A stretch of 64,000 bases of DNA from Enterococcus devriesei (GCF_001885905.1 NZ_JXKM01000001.1:186001-250000); one strand, 5' to 3'. Shown: positions 28,901 through 34,331, counted from the first letter of the stretch. The notes: generated by a model from the letters alone, not told the origin. Numbers and translations are program-made.

Positions 28901-29806
28901 AAAGTCAATATCTATGATAACGAGTTCACCTGTGTTATTGACCATGTTGCTTTTGATGGCTGGTCCACTTCACTATTCTTGAAAGAAATCGAAGCTTTTT
29001 ATGATAAGAAAGATTTGCCTGATCTTCCTTATCAATATAAAGATTATTCAAAATGTCAATATGAATTTTTAAGTAGTAATAAAAAGCAAAAACAACTAGA
29101 TTATTGGAAAAAGGAACTAATTGATTATGGAGGGGTTTATTTATCAGAGAAAGAACCTAACAGAGCTGTTGAAAGCACTGGAGGAGATATATACCTTCAT
29201 ATTAGTGATAAACAATATAAAAAATTGCAAGGGATGATCAAAGAAAATAATTTTACTATGCATGATATATTGTTAGCTGTGTTCTATTTGATGACTGCAC
29301 AAGTAAGTAAGCAAGAGAAAATTGCTATTGCTATTCCAACGCTTAATAGGAATATATCAGGAGTAGAAAATTTAATTGGCCTATTTATCAATCAGTTCTT
29401 ACTACAAATGAATATTTCAAAAAAAATGACCTTTAGGGACTTTGTCAATGTTTTAAACAATAAGATTATTTCTGCTCAAAGTAATCAAGATGTGCCACTT
29501 GCACAAATGATGAAGGAAAATAATATTAAACTAAAAGGGAATACACTATATTTTGGTATTCAAGGATTCAAAGGTGAGGCATTGAGTCATTCCCATCTTT
29601 TTGAAGGGATTAAAGAGATGAATCAGCAGGAGCAAAAAGATGCTTTTAGTGATTTGACTCTGTTTGTTTGGGGACAAAATCTAGACTTCAATTACTCAAA
29701 AGTATTATTTAAAGAAGAAACCGTTCAAGCGTATACTAATAAGTATGAAAAAATACTTAACTCAGTAATTGAAAATTCAGATGTTATTTTGAAAGAACTT
29801 TATTAG
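13916..29806 (+). CDS. npsA: Five-module nonribosomal peptide synthetase (A-T-C-A-T-C-A-T-C-A-T-E-C-A-T-C)
   Basis: 5296 residues in one intact frame. Approximate layout: A1 1-470, T1 480-550, C1 560-985; A2 990-1450, T2 near 1495, C2 1530-1955; A3 1960-2410, T3 near 2449, C3 2480-2910; A4 2915-3395, T4 near 3433, E 3480-3880; C4 3886-4315; A5 4320-4795, T5 near 4837, C5 4905-5296. Each A has its FTSGTTGxPKG-type core, and each T has a GG(T/N/D)S serine. C motifs are HHIITDG, HHIAFDG, HHIAFDG, HHAILDG and DHVAFDG. The E domain shows HHLIIDSVSW, SHGRAEL and RTVGWFTT. Specificity codes by eye: A3 Phe, A4 Ser (made D by E), A5 Gly; A2 unassigned; A1 lacks the substrate-binding Asp. There is no thioesterase: C5 should pass the chain to the second synthetase. 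AAGGAT ribosome site. Markedly AT-rich compared with flanks. The name follows a similar Lactobacillus plantarum locus, from memory. Confidence 0.95.
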   Translation: MIDNIVKAFESQVDKTPDLTAVEFAQKTMTYSELNDKANSIAKYLITEKTIGSGDIVPLLLSRNENIVIAMLAVLKTGAAYTALSLQYPESRINFVKEQTNAKLIIDDLFMSQKFKQYKENLDIEIKPENRAYIVYTSGTTGNPKGVVHTHKSVYSHVDAYSKFMSIGEYDHLNMLFLVNYVFSVATTQIYTALFHGHKLVISEPNCLENIEQFTKYINDKKINYFQSTPSLADSLDFSQLNELKIVGVAGEKLPASLVENANQNDVKLVNVYGQSEFHSVTAKVIRSVEDKNNIGSTLNSMKAYILDEDLNEVNIGEIGEICVEGQQLAEGYLNLNEETKKHFVKNPFTSGRLCRTGDLVRKLENNEFEFVGRNDFQLNINGIRTEPAEIETQINSVPGISNSVVVGYKGQFIIAYYVSDRKINDETIRKITNRKLPDYMQPHIYVWLKKLPLNDNGKLDRKSLPKVNISRKELIEPTNDYEKILVDSIEEILDIPAVSILENFFELGGTSLQAMKLANQVMKKTNKRLTTKEILGTLNIQQLAERLMEQNSEVENSLFPIIEQKKNLMSPAQKRTFVFYELNKNEIDYNEQTVLDFSGKIDVATIKNALLQMIRSHESLRTKFYSKNGNYIQEVLNEGTLDFELVSQVKDFSSLVTPFDLEHGITMHVRLIQGRDKDSLFIDKHHIITDGTSEELFYKELATLYKGERTEVNKYHYKDYSHWINNLDLRSEKKWWFDYLAGYQRLEIATDYRIQKNKPTVGKTKVIPFKKELLCKIRDFSKENKVSDYVLIFTTISMLLSKMYKSKDFVVGTVANGRVHEAAENMLGMFVNTLPVRVSVDTDQSARQFLNMMNENILSTLSNQNYQFENIAKDLDAANEGRNPFFDCMFVYQNTRYQDYFEGLAKKNPYKTTAAKFSLTFEIEDSGHSMDLFLNYDSSLFKQSTIDRLCKNFFTLLENYLVSNQETISELSALSKEDKNLLLNFDTLSKHGNVIKLIEEQVDKTPDNIALQFGECSLTYSELDNEINKLANYLITKRNVKIEQKIPLLLQRSEKMVIAILGVLKAGAAYVPISPKYPQDRIDYIIDTCESNFVIDDEFMSIEFPDDTHRPEVKINENNLAYIIFTSGTTGKPKGVMVEHGNLSNFVVEVSKMSHSGMAPGIINGAFFEYVFDASIHDLIRPFSMGESVVMLDTDLIYDIDKFINTLNHYKINAMGITPSLASKLDLNRVPSMKFIHCGGEAITTEVIEKYADTNIQINNCYGPTETTILSFVNNDVRDLSIGKPIGGVYPFILDDEKQLLPVGAVGNLFIGGKQVTRGYINQLEETRERYLDNPYGEGFIYDTGDVVRRLENGSYEYYGRKDQQVKIRGFRIELSEVEKQLQAIGKIEQAAVIVDKENLVAYYTSPEAIDSNFITESLNNYLPNYMIPIAYVHIKEIPITINGKLDIKRLPKPQYSKEYHAPETDREKEIAKAICKILELSKVSIDDDFFRMGGNSIAAISLASLIDVQVKDIFEQKTIRNLAKIENKNLEVEKQLFRNESDQILSYAQERLFYIDQLEGGTQAYNVPMEIVLNPTTNLSQLEQAIKKVVNRHEILRTIIKDSYQKVLEEEVTITHEPIDNSEFFSYKFDLTKEIPIKVNLYELVLSINIHHIAFDGWSTNIFLNEIAEVYNNNVLPNLEIQYKDFAKWQRITQNEEYLEEQKSYWVNKLTNYETLNLPTDFSRPSEFDYKGRELIYELRPGLMDDLEVIAKKQATSLFSVTLSAFMILLAAYSNQKDIVVGTPIANRQIKGTKDLIGFFVNTLALRNEVDLDLPIETLIQQNSQQVAEAQKYQDVPFENIVKYLDVESDLSRNPIFQIMFGFQDVSDVMSNSNLYQSINENLNLFSTKFDISVMHREDYIDFTYATSLFKKETILGIAETYENILEQIIVKSGQLISNIELETNILSRTEKAYPQETIDQLFEKVAINYPENKAIIYGTQELTYRELNQKANKFAHTLIDDYGILPGAQIPILLNRSENYVIAILGILKTGACYVPLSVEYPKERIDYILNKIKAPVIITDKFKITSGNTDNPNVEIENSDLAYIIFTSGTTGLPKGVMIEHRGVVNTIYNQIDLYNINETTRAIHFADFVFDASVFELFYTLLAGATTYLVDQEARKDYQLLRQMIVKNGIELATLPPAILSTENLLPLKTLIVAGETTPKEVFEAYDNNDTKIVNAYGPTETTVCATVKIYERDMDARNIGQALNNTTNFVLDSKLHDLPYNALGELYVGGAGLARGYIDDDGKTKASFINHPRFGRIYKTGDIVKRLPTNDLIYIGRNDSQVKLRGFRIELDEIEARMLEQESVLQCVALVKKNNIVVYYTGNLDHSLDNELPTYMVPNQYIKLSTIPLTINGKIDLRKLPEPVFERQEFIAPKTKRELEIAAAFSGLLGLDKVSITDDFYKLGGNSILALKLSNRIDLQVKQILQAKNIQQMAKLEKRSAQLNSYGDIKESSYELSFAQERLWFIDQFEHDLKAYNVPLVLELSPDVKLENLERAIKEIVNRHEVLRTLIIDGRQVIQEKTLYISHDSVEPSEFIEEPFDLSREFPIRVNIYDGQLMISIHHIAFDGWSTEILLTELNDLYLGKKLSSLTNQYKDYSGWQRHEFNGHSLEKQEAFWKDNLKGYEPLNLPSDFERPKEFSYRGADISIKFKSEWQEALETIARKYETSLYTIMLSLLDIMLAQYSYQQDIVVGTPIANRHIKGTEDLIGFFINTLPVRTEVKSDATVKDLILKNKKTIVNIQNNQDIPFEKIVDILNVPQDTSRNPIFQVLFSVQDFAPEKLIKNNLFMGCNEGLVLNSAKYDLSVLVENGGINFNYCTDIYSEYTIQSMIDSYSNLIEQVIEDENREIKNIQLTGKSSIGVKRYYPAKTVVDIFLDQVRKTPDLIAIEYQGKKITYSEFDSLTNQFANYLLENGVEKGDKIPVLLERSEKMSIAIWGILKAGCAYVPISPEFPEERKQYIIEQIESSFLIDEAFKGFEFTNKKVLDYRPELSDLAYIIFTSGTTGNPKGVMIEHSGLSNRIQWMNETYPINETDKVYQKTNFVFDVSVWEQVWALLVGARIVFAKENGHKDPLYLANEIRDKGITVMHFVPSMLDVFLDTLEIYSKDKHSSLDVSSLKYVFCSGEALSVASVERFKQMLPNTKLYNLYGPTEASIDVTAFDCSQPTIEKVLIGKPVANTNCYVLGKSGQLLPEGAIGELALGGIQLARGYINQAELTKEKFVDHSVAGRIYKTGDLVRILHTGEIEYLGRNDFQVKIHGLRIELTEIEKRVLQIEGIQQAIVLKVEDQLVVYYSGSMELSQEMIERTLREKLPDYMIPAYYIFMAEFPLTINGKLDRKALPVPTIKSEEFVEPNNSMEKNLQEIFSDILGIKANDISILTSFFNLGGDSIKAIQLSNRIKQKLDKSLSIKQIFDAKTIKEIAKIIEGLKEVEIINEQGELTGGVKLLPVQQWFFEEYNTAHFNQAFAIQLPEDVNIEKLRAALIDLINYHDALRIVFDNKNQYYSSKVNSVELSFVQNVDDINKLQRSFKLSDKLYRFAIKPDENILIMIGHHLIIDSVSWQIFTIDLKDLYEGKRLPKKQTSYRQWSNEIDDLSKKIDFNDDMKVPIQTYKRGKNYQKTSITVDTETTTKLVESVNNVYNTNINDILLTVLARTLKKVNNSDLTSIKLESHGRAELKDTLNIQRTVGWFTTIYPQLISTDLLKTKSLNRRVKDNGIDYVSKYGIHSKEIPGILFNYLGQIDTGETKEWSIVQTNLGESTNVVFDEDLTINGAVYNKILNLEFSGFIADIELIAQNYKLELESLVEILSKSERTYLTVEDINGLLTQQDLNILQKEQEVEAILPANSLQKGFVYQSLNNTTNDDAYIGSFIFEYEQSINIEAYKKAWKFAQQKYPSLRLSLNSKFGDILQIILKYGTLDFEYIENATIEEVINKERKVPFNLEKGNLFRIRLVKTGEEHFTCVLTNHHAILDGWSNPVLLNFVHEAYRTITQNNRVKVIEDTAYIKSQQYLEETKDLSKDYWNDNLKDVLHPDLAGIFNEDMRNTKIENFDRIEKPSDKIFKISGDSYNNLINFSKKQGITVNIVTQYVWHKVLSIYGGIKETTIGVVNSGRNLPIDGVEDSVGLYIRTLPVQFDHVKDSINNQLQKLQDLNNENMMHGNVNLAELQSNGERLFDTVFIYENYPMPVASDEKDQLRIIKSDGIEKLDYPISIVVFEAAGELSIRVKYAEELFSSTTIDSLFELMAYLIDQITQEVDTFKYVKNIPEFGEASYPTKTITTLFEQQVLLVPKKIALKYGDMQYTFEELNKAANRVAHALINEYGIKVGDKIPLILTKSEKMIIAILGVLKAGAVYVPMSPTFPKERITYIQKQVEASLTIDDKFMAKDFSIHDDNLDIEVRPESLAYIIFTSGTTGRPKGVMVEHRNFICYLGNILASIKNTGTQDIEFGCIAEYVFDIFGTEIFGQLLRGKPINLFTGTPEEFPDFMKTHYVTTLQSTPGKISYLFQDNDKEILGTNLSTILVGGEKMNDSFADRFRSINLINIYGPTEGTVWTSMKRIEKNYSNIGTPFPNYAHFILDEEMRLIPDGAIGELYVGGPQLSRGYYGQPELTNNSFLKNPYNYVGSTEYSRIYKTGDVVRRLLNHEFELIGRNDFQVKIRGFRIELGEIESAMLRVPGIKQVLALALGEPENKYLGVYYKSDEEIKKSIIEEVISQYLTDYMMPSGYQHVEEFPLTINGKIDRRALPEITYDNHLEFISPRNINENNVLLAVCDVLELDPKNVSILESFFNIGGDSIKVIKLISLIESRTGYRPTIKEIFDTKTIDKIARLISPESVNDDFIDKDELSVSKQVFLDIKDQKLSYAQQIYKQTQSNSYSNIKIRFKLKENVNPEQLAEAVIAVVDRQEILRTKLYDDYQIIDKSSLVVSNDKIDTKEYFAHVFNLEKEIPIKVNIYDNEFTCVIDHVAFDGWSTSLFLKEIEAFYDKKDLPDLPYQYKDYSKCQYEFLSSNKKQKQLDYWKKELIDYGGVYLSEKEPNRAVESTGGDIYLHISDKQYKKLQGMIKENNFTMHDILLAVFYLMTAQVSKQEKIAIAIPTLNRNISGVENLIGLFINQFLLQMNISKKMTFRDFVNVLNNKIISAQSNQDVPLAQMMKENNIKLKGNTLYFGIQGFKGEALSHSHLFEGIKEMNQQEQKDAFSDLTLFVWGQNLDFNYSKVLFKEETVQAYTNKYEKILNSVIENSDVILKELY

Positions 29807-29818
29807 GAGGATATTAAA

Positions 29819-30214
29819 TTGTTAGTTGAAATGTTAAAAGGGAAAATCCATAGAGCTACAGTTACACAAGCAGAATTAAATTATGTCGGAAGTATTACTA
29901 TTGATAAAGAATTAATGGAGGCAAGTCATATTTTAGAATATGAAAAGGTCCAAATTGCGGATGTTGACAATGGTGAGAGATTTGAAACATATGTAATTGC
30001 GGGTCCAAGAGAGTCCGGGATGATTTGTTTGAATGGCGCAGCAGCAAGATGTGTATCAGTTGGTGATAAAATAATTATTATGAGTTATTGTCAGTTAGAT
30101 TCAGAAGAGGCAAAATCAACAAAACCATACGTAGTTCTAGTAGATGATGATAATAAAATTGATAAAGAGGTACGTTATGAAAAATATGGATTATTAACAG
30201 AGGAGTTGGAATAG
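29819..30214 (+). CDS. panD: Aspartate 1-decarboxylase proenzyme
   Basis: 131 residues, normal length. [25 protein letters not shown] contains the Gly-Ser self-cleavage site that creates the pyruvoyl group, and [19 protein letters not shown] is the other family hallmark. Makes beta-alanine from L-aspartate. Starts at TTG (29819), 7 nt after GGAGG and 12 nt after npsA stops. Its place between two synthetase genes suggests that beta-alanine is a building block, or that it feeds coenzyme A for the phosphopantetheine arms. No other pantothenate gene is in the window. Confidence 0.93.
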   Translation: MLVEMLKGKIHRATVTQAELNYVGSITIDKELMEASHILEYEKVQIADVDNGERFETYVIAGPRESGMICLNGAAARCVSVGDKIIIMSYCQLDSEEAKSTKPYVVLVDDDNKIDKEVRYEKYGLLTEELE

Positions 30215-30216
30215 AC

Positions 30217-31200
30217 ATGCGAGAGAGAGCATTTTTAACTCCAGTTACTGAGAATTTTTTACATGCAATTGGTGTTGGAATGGTTTCATACGAACTCGCT
30301 TTAAAATACGATGTTGATCCGAAGACTGCCTTTATAGCAGGCAGTCTTCACGATCTTGGTGGAGCAATTCCAGACTCAGATAGAGTACAAATTGCTGAGT
30401 TCTATGAAATCCCATTATATACAGAAGAAATAAATGTCCCCATGCTTGTCCATGCAAAGCAGGGAGAATTTTTTGCGAGAAACTTATTTAATATTTATGA
30501 ACCAGAAATATTAAATGCAATCCTTTTTCATACTACCTGTATAGATAATGCATCAGAGTTAACAAAAATTGTATTTATAGCTGATAAAATACATTGGGAC
30601 CGTAATGGAGAGCCTCCTTATTTATCGGGGCTACTAGCGGCTTTAGATGTTTCTTTGGATTACGGGTGTAACTATTTTCTTAATTGGCTGTGGAATTCAG
30701 ATTTATATGTTATTCATCCCTTTTTAAAAAGAAGCTATGGTTACTATATAGAAAATAAAAGGTTTTCAACATTAAATAGAAATGAATTGACAAACGAAAA
30801 TAATATAATTATTGATGATGATATAAGAAGAAGATATTTTCTTAATGAAATTAAAGATGAATTTGAAAAAATTTTTCGTATATCAAAATCTGCTTATGAG
30901 TTGGCTAAAAACGATTCAATTAATCAAGATAAAGCCTTTATTGCGGCTGTTTTAACAACCGCATCAGATACAATCTTTAATAACCAAAAAGATATTATTG
31001 CTAAAGCTCTAAATTTAGATCCTAAAGGAACTAACCTATTTGCTGAAATAAATTATTATTTTGCAAAAACAGAATTTAAAGTGGAAGACCCAGAAATTTT
31101 AGAGTCGCTGTTGAATTATCAATCAAAAAATCTCATTAATAATCAAAAGTTGGCCAAAATAGTGGCAATGGCTTATAAAACAAGTTCAAACCGAATATAG
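30217..31200 (+). CDS. HD-domain protein, YqeK-like N-terminal half, unknown C-terminal half
   Basis: 327 residues. Residues 1-180 follow the HD pattern of YqeK (Ap4A hydrolase): His in NFLHAIGVG, the HD pair in AGSLHDLGG, His in MLVHAKQGEFFARN, His in ILFHTT, and the acidic FIADKIHWDRNG, where YqeK proteins usually have ADxIEPxR. The metal ligands thus appear to be present. Residues 190-327 match nothing I recognise. It starts 2 nt after panD. Possible roles are clearing Ap4A made by idle adenylation domains or hydrolysing an intermediate. Both are guesses. Confidence 0.7.
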   Translation: MRERAFLTPVTENFLHAIGVGMVSYELALKYDVDPKTAFIAGSLHDLGGAIPDSDRVQIAEFYEIPLYTEEINVPMLVHAKQGEFFARNLFNIYEPEILNAILFHTTCIDNASELTKIVFIADKIHWDRNGEPPYLSGLLAALDVSLDYGCNYFLNWLWNSDLYVIHPFLKRSYGYYIENKRFSTLNRNELTNENNIIIDDDIRRRYFLNEIKDEFEKIFRISKSAYELAKNDSINQDKAFIAAVLTTASDTIFNNQKDIIAKALNLDPKGTNLFAEINYYFAKTEFKVEDPEILESLLNYQSKNLINNQKLAKIVAMAYKTSSNRI

Positions 31201-31241
31201 TTAATCAATCATTATTCCAACTAGTAACTTTGGAGGAGATC

Positions 31242-33680
31242 ATGTCAATGAATGATACAAAAGATTTTTTATCACAAATTTTTGAATTTGGACAAACCTT
31301 ACCAAATCAAGTTGCATTAGTAGACGATAATTATGAACTAACTTACCGTGACCTTAAAAATAGGGTCGAAGAAGCGGTAAAACAAATTGAAGAATATATT
31401 TTAGGTAATCAATGCGTGGTACTTCAAATTCCTAGAAGTATTCATTTTCCGATTATAATACTGGCGTTAACTAAATTATCAATTACTTTTATTCCACAAG
31501 ACATTTCTCAACCAGATGAAAGATTGCGGCAAATGATCAATACTGCAAAAGCAACCATGCTAATTTCTTTAGATGAAAATGAGCAATATAAATTCACTAA
31601 AATTAATCAGCCGGAACATACTCCTTCTCAGGCATGGGCTATTTATTTTACATCCGGTTCAACTGATGTACCTAAGGCGGTTGAAATTCCTAGAGAAAAT
31701 GTTATGAACACTGTAATATGGGAAAAAAAAGAATTTAAAATAACTAGCAACGATCACGTTGCTGCTTATACGCCTTATTCTTTTGCGATTAGCTATATTG
31801 AGTTATTCTCTACACTTTATTCTGGAGGAACCATTTATATAGCAAGTGAAAAAGTACGTCATGATTTAAGTTTGTTAGAAACTTTTCTTATAGATAATAA
31901 AATCACATTGATGAATACGACCGCAGTCATTGGAGAACGGATAATACGAACTATGAATATACCTAGTTTACGATTACTAACATTATCTGGACAAAGGTTT
32001 CCTAATATCGATTTAAGTCAAATTCCCTACCAAATATTCAATGTATATGGAAATACTGAATGTGGGGCTGCAACAATTTCTGAAATTAGAAATTCGAGTG
32101 GGAAAATTACTATAGGTAAACCCGTTTATAAGATGAGTGCACTAATTTTAGGAAAAGAAAATCAGATCTTGGATGCTGAACAAGTTGGTGAGTTATTCAT
32201 TTATGGTCCACAGGTTGCTATTGGTTATTACCAAAATGATGATGCGACTGAACGGACCTTTGTTACAGTCAAAATTCCAGATAGTGATGATGAAATTAGA
32301 GGATATAAGACAGGCGATTTTGCGCGCATATTGAGTACTGGAGAAATTGATTATCTTGGAAGAAGAGATAGGCAATATAAAATAAATGGTGTAAGGATCG
32401 ACCTAGCAGAGATTGAAGAAGTTATTCAACAAGTTGTCCCTGGTATCAAGCAGACCTATATGGCTGTAAAGGAAAACAGAATTTATTGCTGGGTAACGAG
32501 CGACATAAGAAAAAAAGAAAATGATCTTATAAAAAAAGTGAGTACTCGAGTACCAGCTGTAATGGTACCTACGAGAATAATCCAAATAGAGTCGCTCCCC
32601 TTAAATGGTAATGGGAAGACGGATGAGAAAAGGTTATTTAGAGATCTTTTGGTTCAAGAAAACATAATCGACGATAGAGATATTAGTCCTGAACAGCGAA
32701 AAGCCGAAAAATATTTAAAAAATACATGGGCTCAGATTCTTAATATTAATACCGAGAACATAAATTTTGAAAGTGACTTCAAAAAATTAGGTGCTACTTC
32801 TCTTCAAATTATGGAACTTGGTGTTAAAATCCTTCAAGATTTAAATAAAAGAACAAATTTTGTTGAACTACATCTGCGGAGTAACTTGTGTGATATGGCA
32901 CAAATATTAATCACTGAGGACAAATTCCAACCAATTTATACTTTTGTAAAAAGAACACCTAGTATGGGAAACACCCCAGCTTTATTTGTAGTACATTCTG
33001 GAAATACGGGAAGTGATGTTTATCGCCCGCTTTTTGAAAATATTGACGAACCTAACTTTCCGATTTATGTAATTGAACCCCATAATTTACTTTCTTCGGG
33101 CAAAAGGATTGATGGAATTGAAAATATTTCGACATACTATATAGATTTAATAGAGAATTTTGTACCTGAAAAAAATTTTTCACAAATCAATTTAATGGGT
33201 TGGAGTTACGGTGGAGTCGTCGCAAGCGAAATTTGTTATCAACTATCTCAAGAGAGGTCCTTAAAAAGCGTAAAAGAACTTACTATTTTAGATTCCCCAT
33301 TTTATATTGATCAAAATGATGTTGATTTGGCTGAACTTAGAGAGAAAAGTGGCTACTACAGAAAATATTTTGAGGAGACACATATTTTTGAAGATATGAA
33401 CAAAAAAAATATTACTACAGAAAAGCTAGTTGCTAATAACCATAATGTTTTTCAAGATCTAATAGAGTATAAGCCCAAAAACGTTATTACACCAACAACA
33501 TTTGTTAGAAGTATGGTTGAAGATAAACCGTTAAAAATTGAACAAATAGAAAAAATATTCAACAAAAGTAGAATTATAGATGTTTTTTCAAAGCATGATT
33601 ATCTATTTGTAGAGCAGGAAACTCGCGATAAGATTAAAGAGATTCTTCATTTGAACTTTAATGAGGTGAAAAGTATATGA
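31242..33680 (+). CDS. npsB: Terminal NRPS module (A-T-TE)
   Basis: 812 residues from the ATG at 31242 (5 nt after GGAGG). Adenylation domain at 1-495: core 3 is FTSGSTDVPKA instead of TSGSTGxPKG, GRRDRQYKINGVRID replaces GRxDxQVKIRGxRIE, and A10 NGNGKTDEKR keeps the lysine. The position that normally binds the alpha-amino group reads Ala (PYSFAISYIEL), so a non-alpha-amino substrate such as beta-alanine is likely. Carrier domain near 517 (KKLGATSLQIM). Type I thioesterase at 590-805 with GWSYGG (Ser near 656), Asp in ILDSPF and His in SKHDYLF. It has no condensation domain and relies on the C-terminal C5 of NpsA. Releases the peptide by hydrolysis or cyclisation. Confidence 0.92.
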   Translation: MSMNDTKDFLSQIFEFGQTLPNQVALVDDNYELTYRDLKNRVEEAVKQIEEYILGNQCVVLQIPRSIHFPIIILALTKLSITFIPQDISQPDERLRQMINTAKATMLISLDENEQYKFTKINQPEHTPSQAWAIYFTSGSTDVPKAVEIPRENVMNTVIWEKKEFKITSNDHVAAYTPYSFAISYIELFSTLYSGGTIYIASEKVRHDLSLLETFLIDNKITLMNTTAVIGERIIRTMNIPSLRLLTLSGQRFPNIDLSQIPYQIFNVYGNTECGAATISEIRNSSGKITIGKPVYKMSALILGKENQILDAEQVGELFIYGPQVAIGYYQNDDATERTFVTVKIPDSDDEIRGYKTGDFARILSTGEIDYLGRRDRQYKINGVRIDLAEIEEVIQQVVPGIKQTYMAVKENRIYCWVTSDIRKKENDLIKKVSTRVPAVMVPTRIIQIESLPLNGNGKTDEKRLFRDLLVQENIIDDRDISPEQRKAEKYLKNTWAQILNINTENINFESDFKKLGATSLQIMELGVKILQDLNKRTNFVELHLRSNLCDMAQILITEDKFQPIYTFVKRTPSMGNTPALFVVHSGNTGSDVYRPLFENIDEPNFPIYVIEPHNLLSSGKRIDGIENISTYYIDLIENFVPEKNFSQINLMGWSYGGVVASEICYQLSQERSLKSVKELTILDSPFYIDQNDVDLAELREKSGYYRKYFEETHIFEDMNKKNITTEKLVANNHNVFQDLIEYKPKNVITPTTFVRSMVEDKPLKIEQIEKIFNKSRIIDVFSKHDYLFVEQETRDKIKEILHLNFNEVKSI

Positions 33681-34306
33681 AGAAAGTGGTAATTTACCAA
33701 GTTAAGGAAATGCTTTACGATGAGGTTATGAAATTCGTTAAAAGTAATGCCCCTAAACGTTTTAGATACTCAAATAGATTTTATAAAAAGGCAGATAGGT
33801 ATAATTCTGCCGTAGCATATGTATTACTGTGCATAGCCTACGGGTTTATCATCAAAGAATTTGAGGTAGGCAAACACGGAAAGCCTTATTTTAAAACATT
33901 CGCTCAATATTTGTCAATTTCTCATTCTGGTAGTATTGTAACTGTTGGAATATCAGATAATGAAATAGCGATAGATTGTGAATATAAACAGTCTGTTGAC
34001 GAATTTATAATTGAAAAAACTTTTACGAAAAAGGAAAAAAAACTTGTCGAGAAGCAATATATGAAAGAGAGCGCTATTTGGACAGCGAAAGAGGCGATTA
34101 GTAAATTTTGGAATGAGGACTGGTACTCTTACCCCAGAACCGAAATTACCATTGAGGAGAACATAATATACGACCAAAATAATCCTAATTTACTATTAGA
34201 ATTTATTGATTTAGAAAACTGCAGTATCTGTATCGTGAGCGAAGATGAAGATAAATCTGAAGTTTATTGGATAATTGAGAATGATATTAAGAAAATGGTT
34301 GAATAA
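33677..34306 (+). CDS. Sfp-type 4'-phosphopantetheinyl transferase
   Basis: 209 residues. Family motifs in order: GKHGKPYF near residue 67, SISHSG near 81, IAIDCEY near 98 (metal-binding Asp/Glu, usually GVDIE), and WTAKEAISKFW near 136 (the WxxKEAxxK signature). Transfers phosphopantetheine from coenzyme A to the six carrier-domain serines of NpsA and NpsB. The start overlaps the npsB stop (ATGA), so translation is coupled. Last gene of the cluster. Cys and Tyr in IDCEY are slightly unusual. Confidence 0.92.
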   Translation: MKKVVIYQVKEMLYDEVMKFVKSNAPKRFRYSNRFYKKADRYNSAVAYVLLCIAYGFIIKEFEVGKHGKPYFKTFAQYLSISHSGSIVTVGISDNEIAIDCEYKQSVDEFIIEKTFTKKEKKLVEKQYMKESAIWTAKEAISKFWNEDWYSYPRTEITIEENIIYDQNNPNLLLEFIDLENCSICIVSEDEDKSEVYWIIENDIKKMVE

Positions 34307-34319
34307 AAAATATTTGGAA

Positions 34320-34331
34320 AAATTTTATTTA
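34320..34331 (+). repeat. Right copy of the 12-bp direct repeat flanking the NRPS cluster
   Basis: AAATTTTATTTA, identical to 13843-13854. See the left copy for the caveat on AT-only content. Confidence 0.4.

Noticed and set aside
28630-29806. npsA as a truncated gene lacking its end module
   Set aside because: It ends with a complete condensation domain and a stop, and the next synthetase has A-T-TE without a C domain, so the split is functional.
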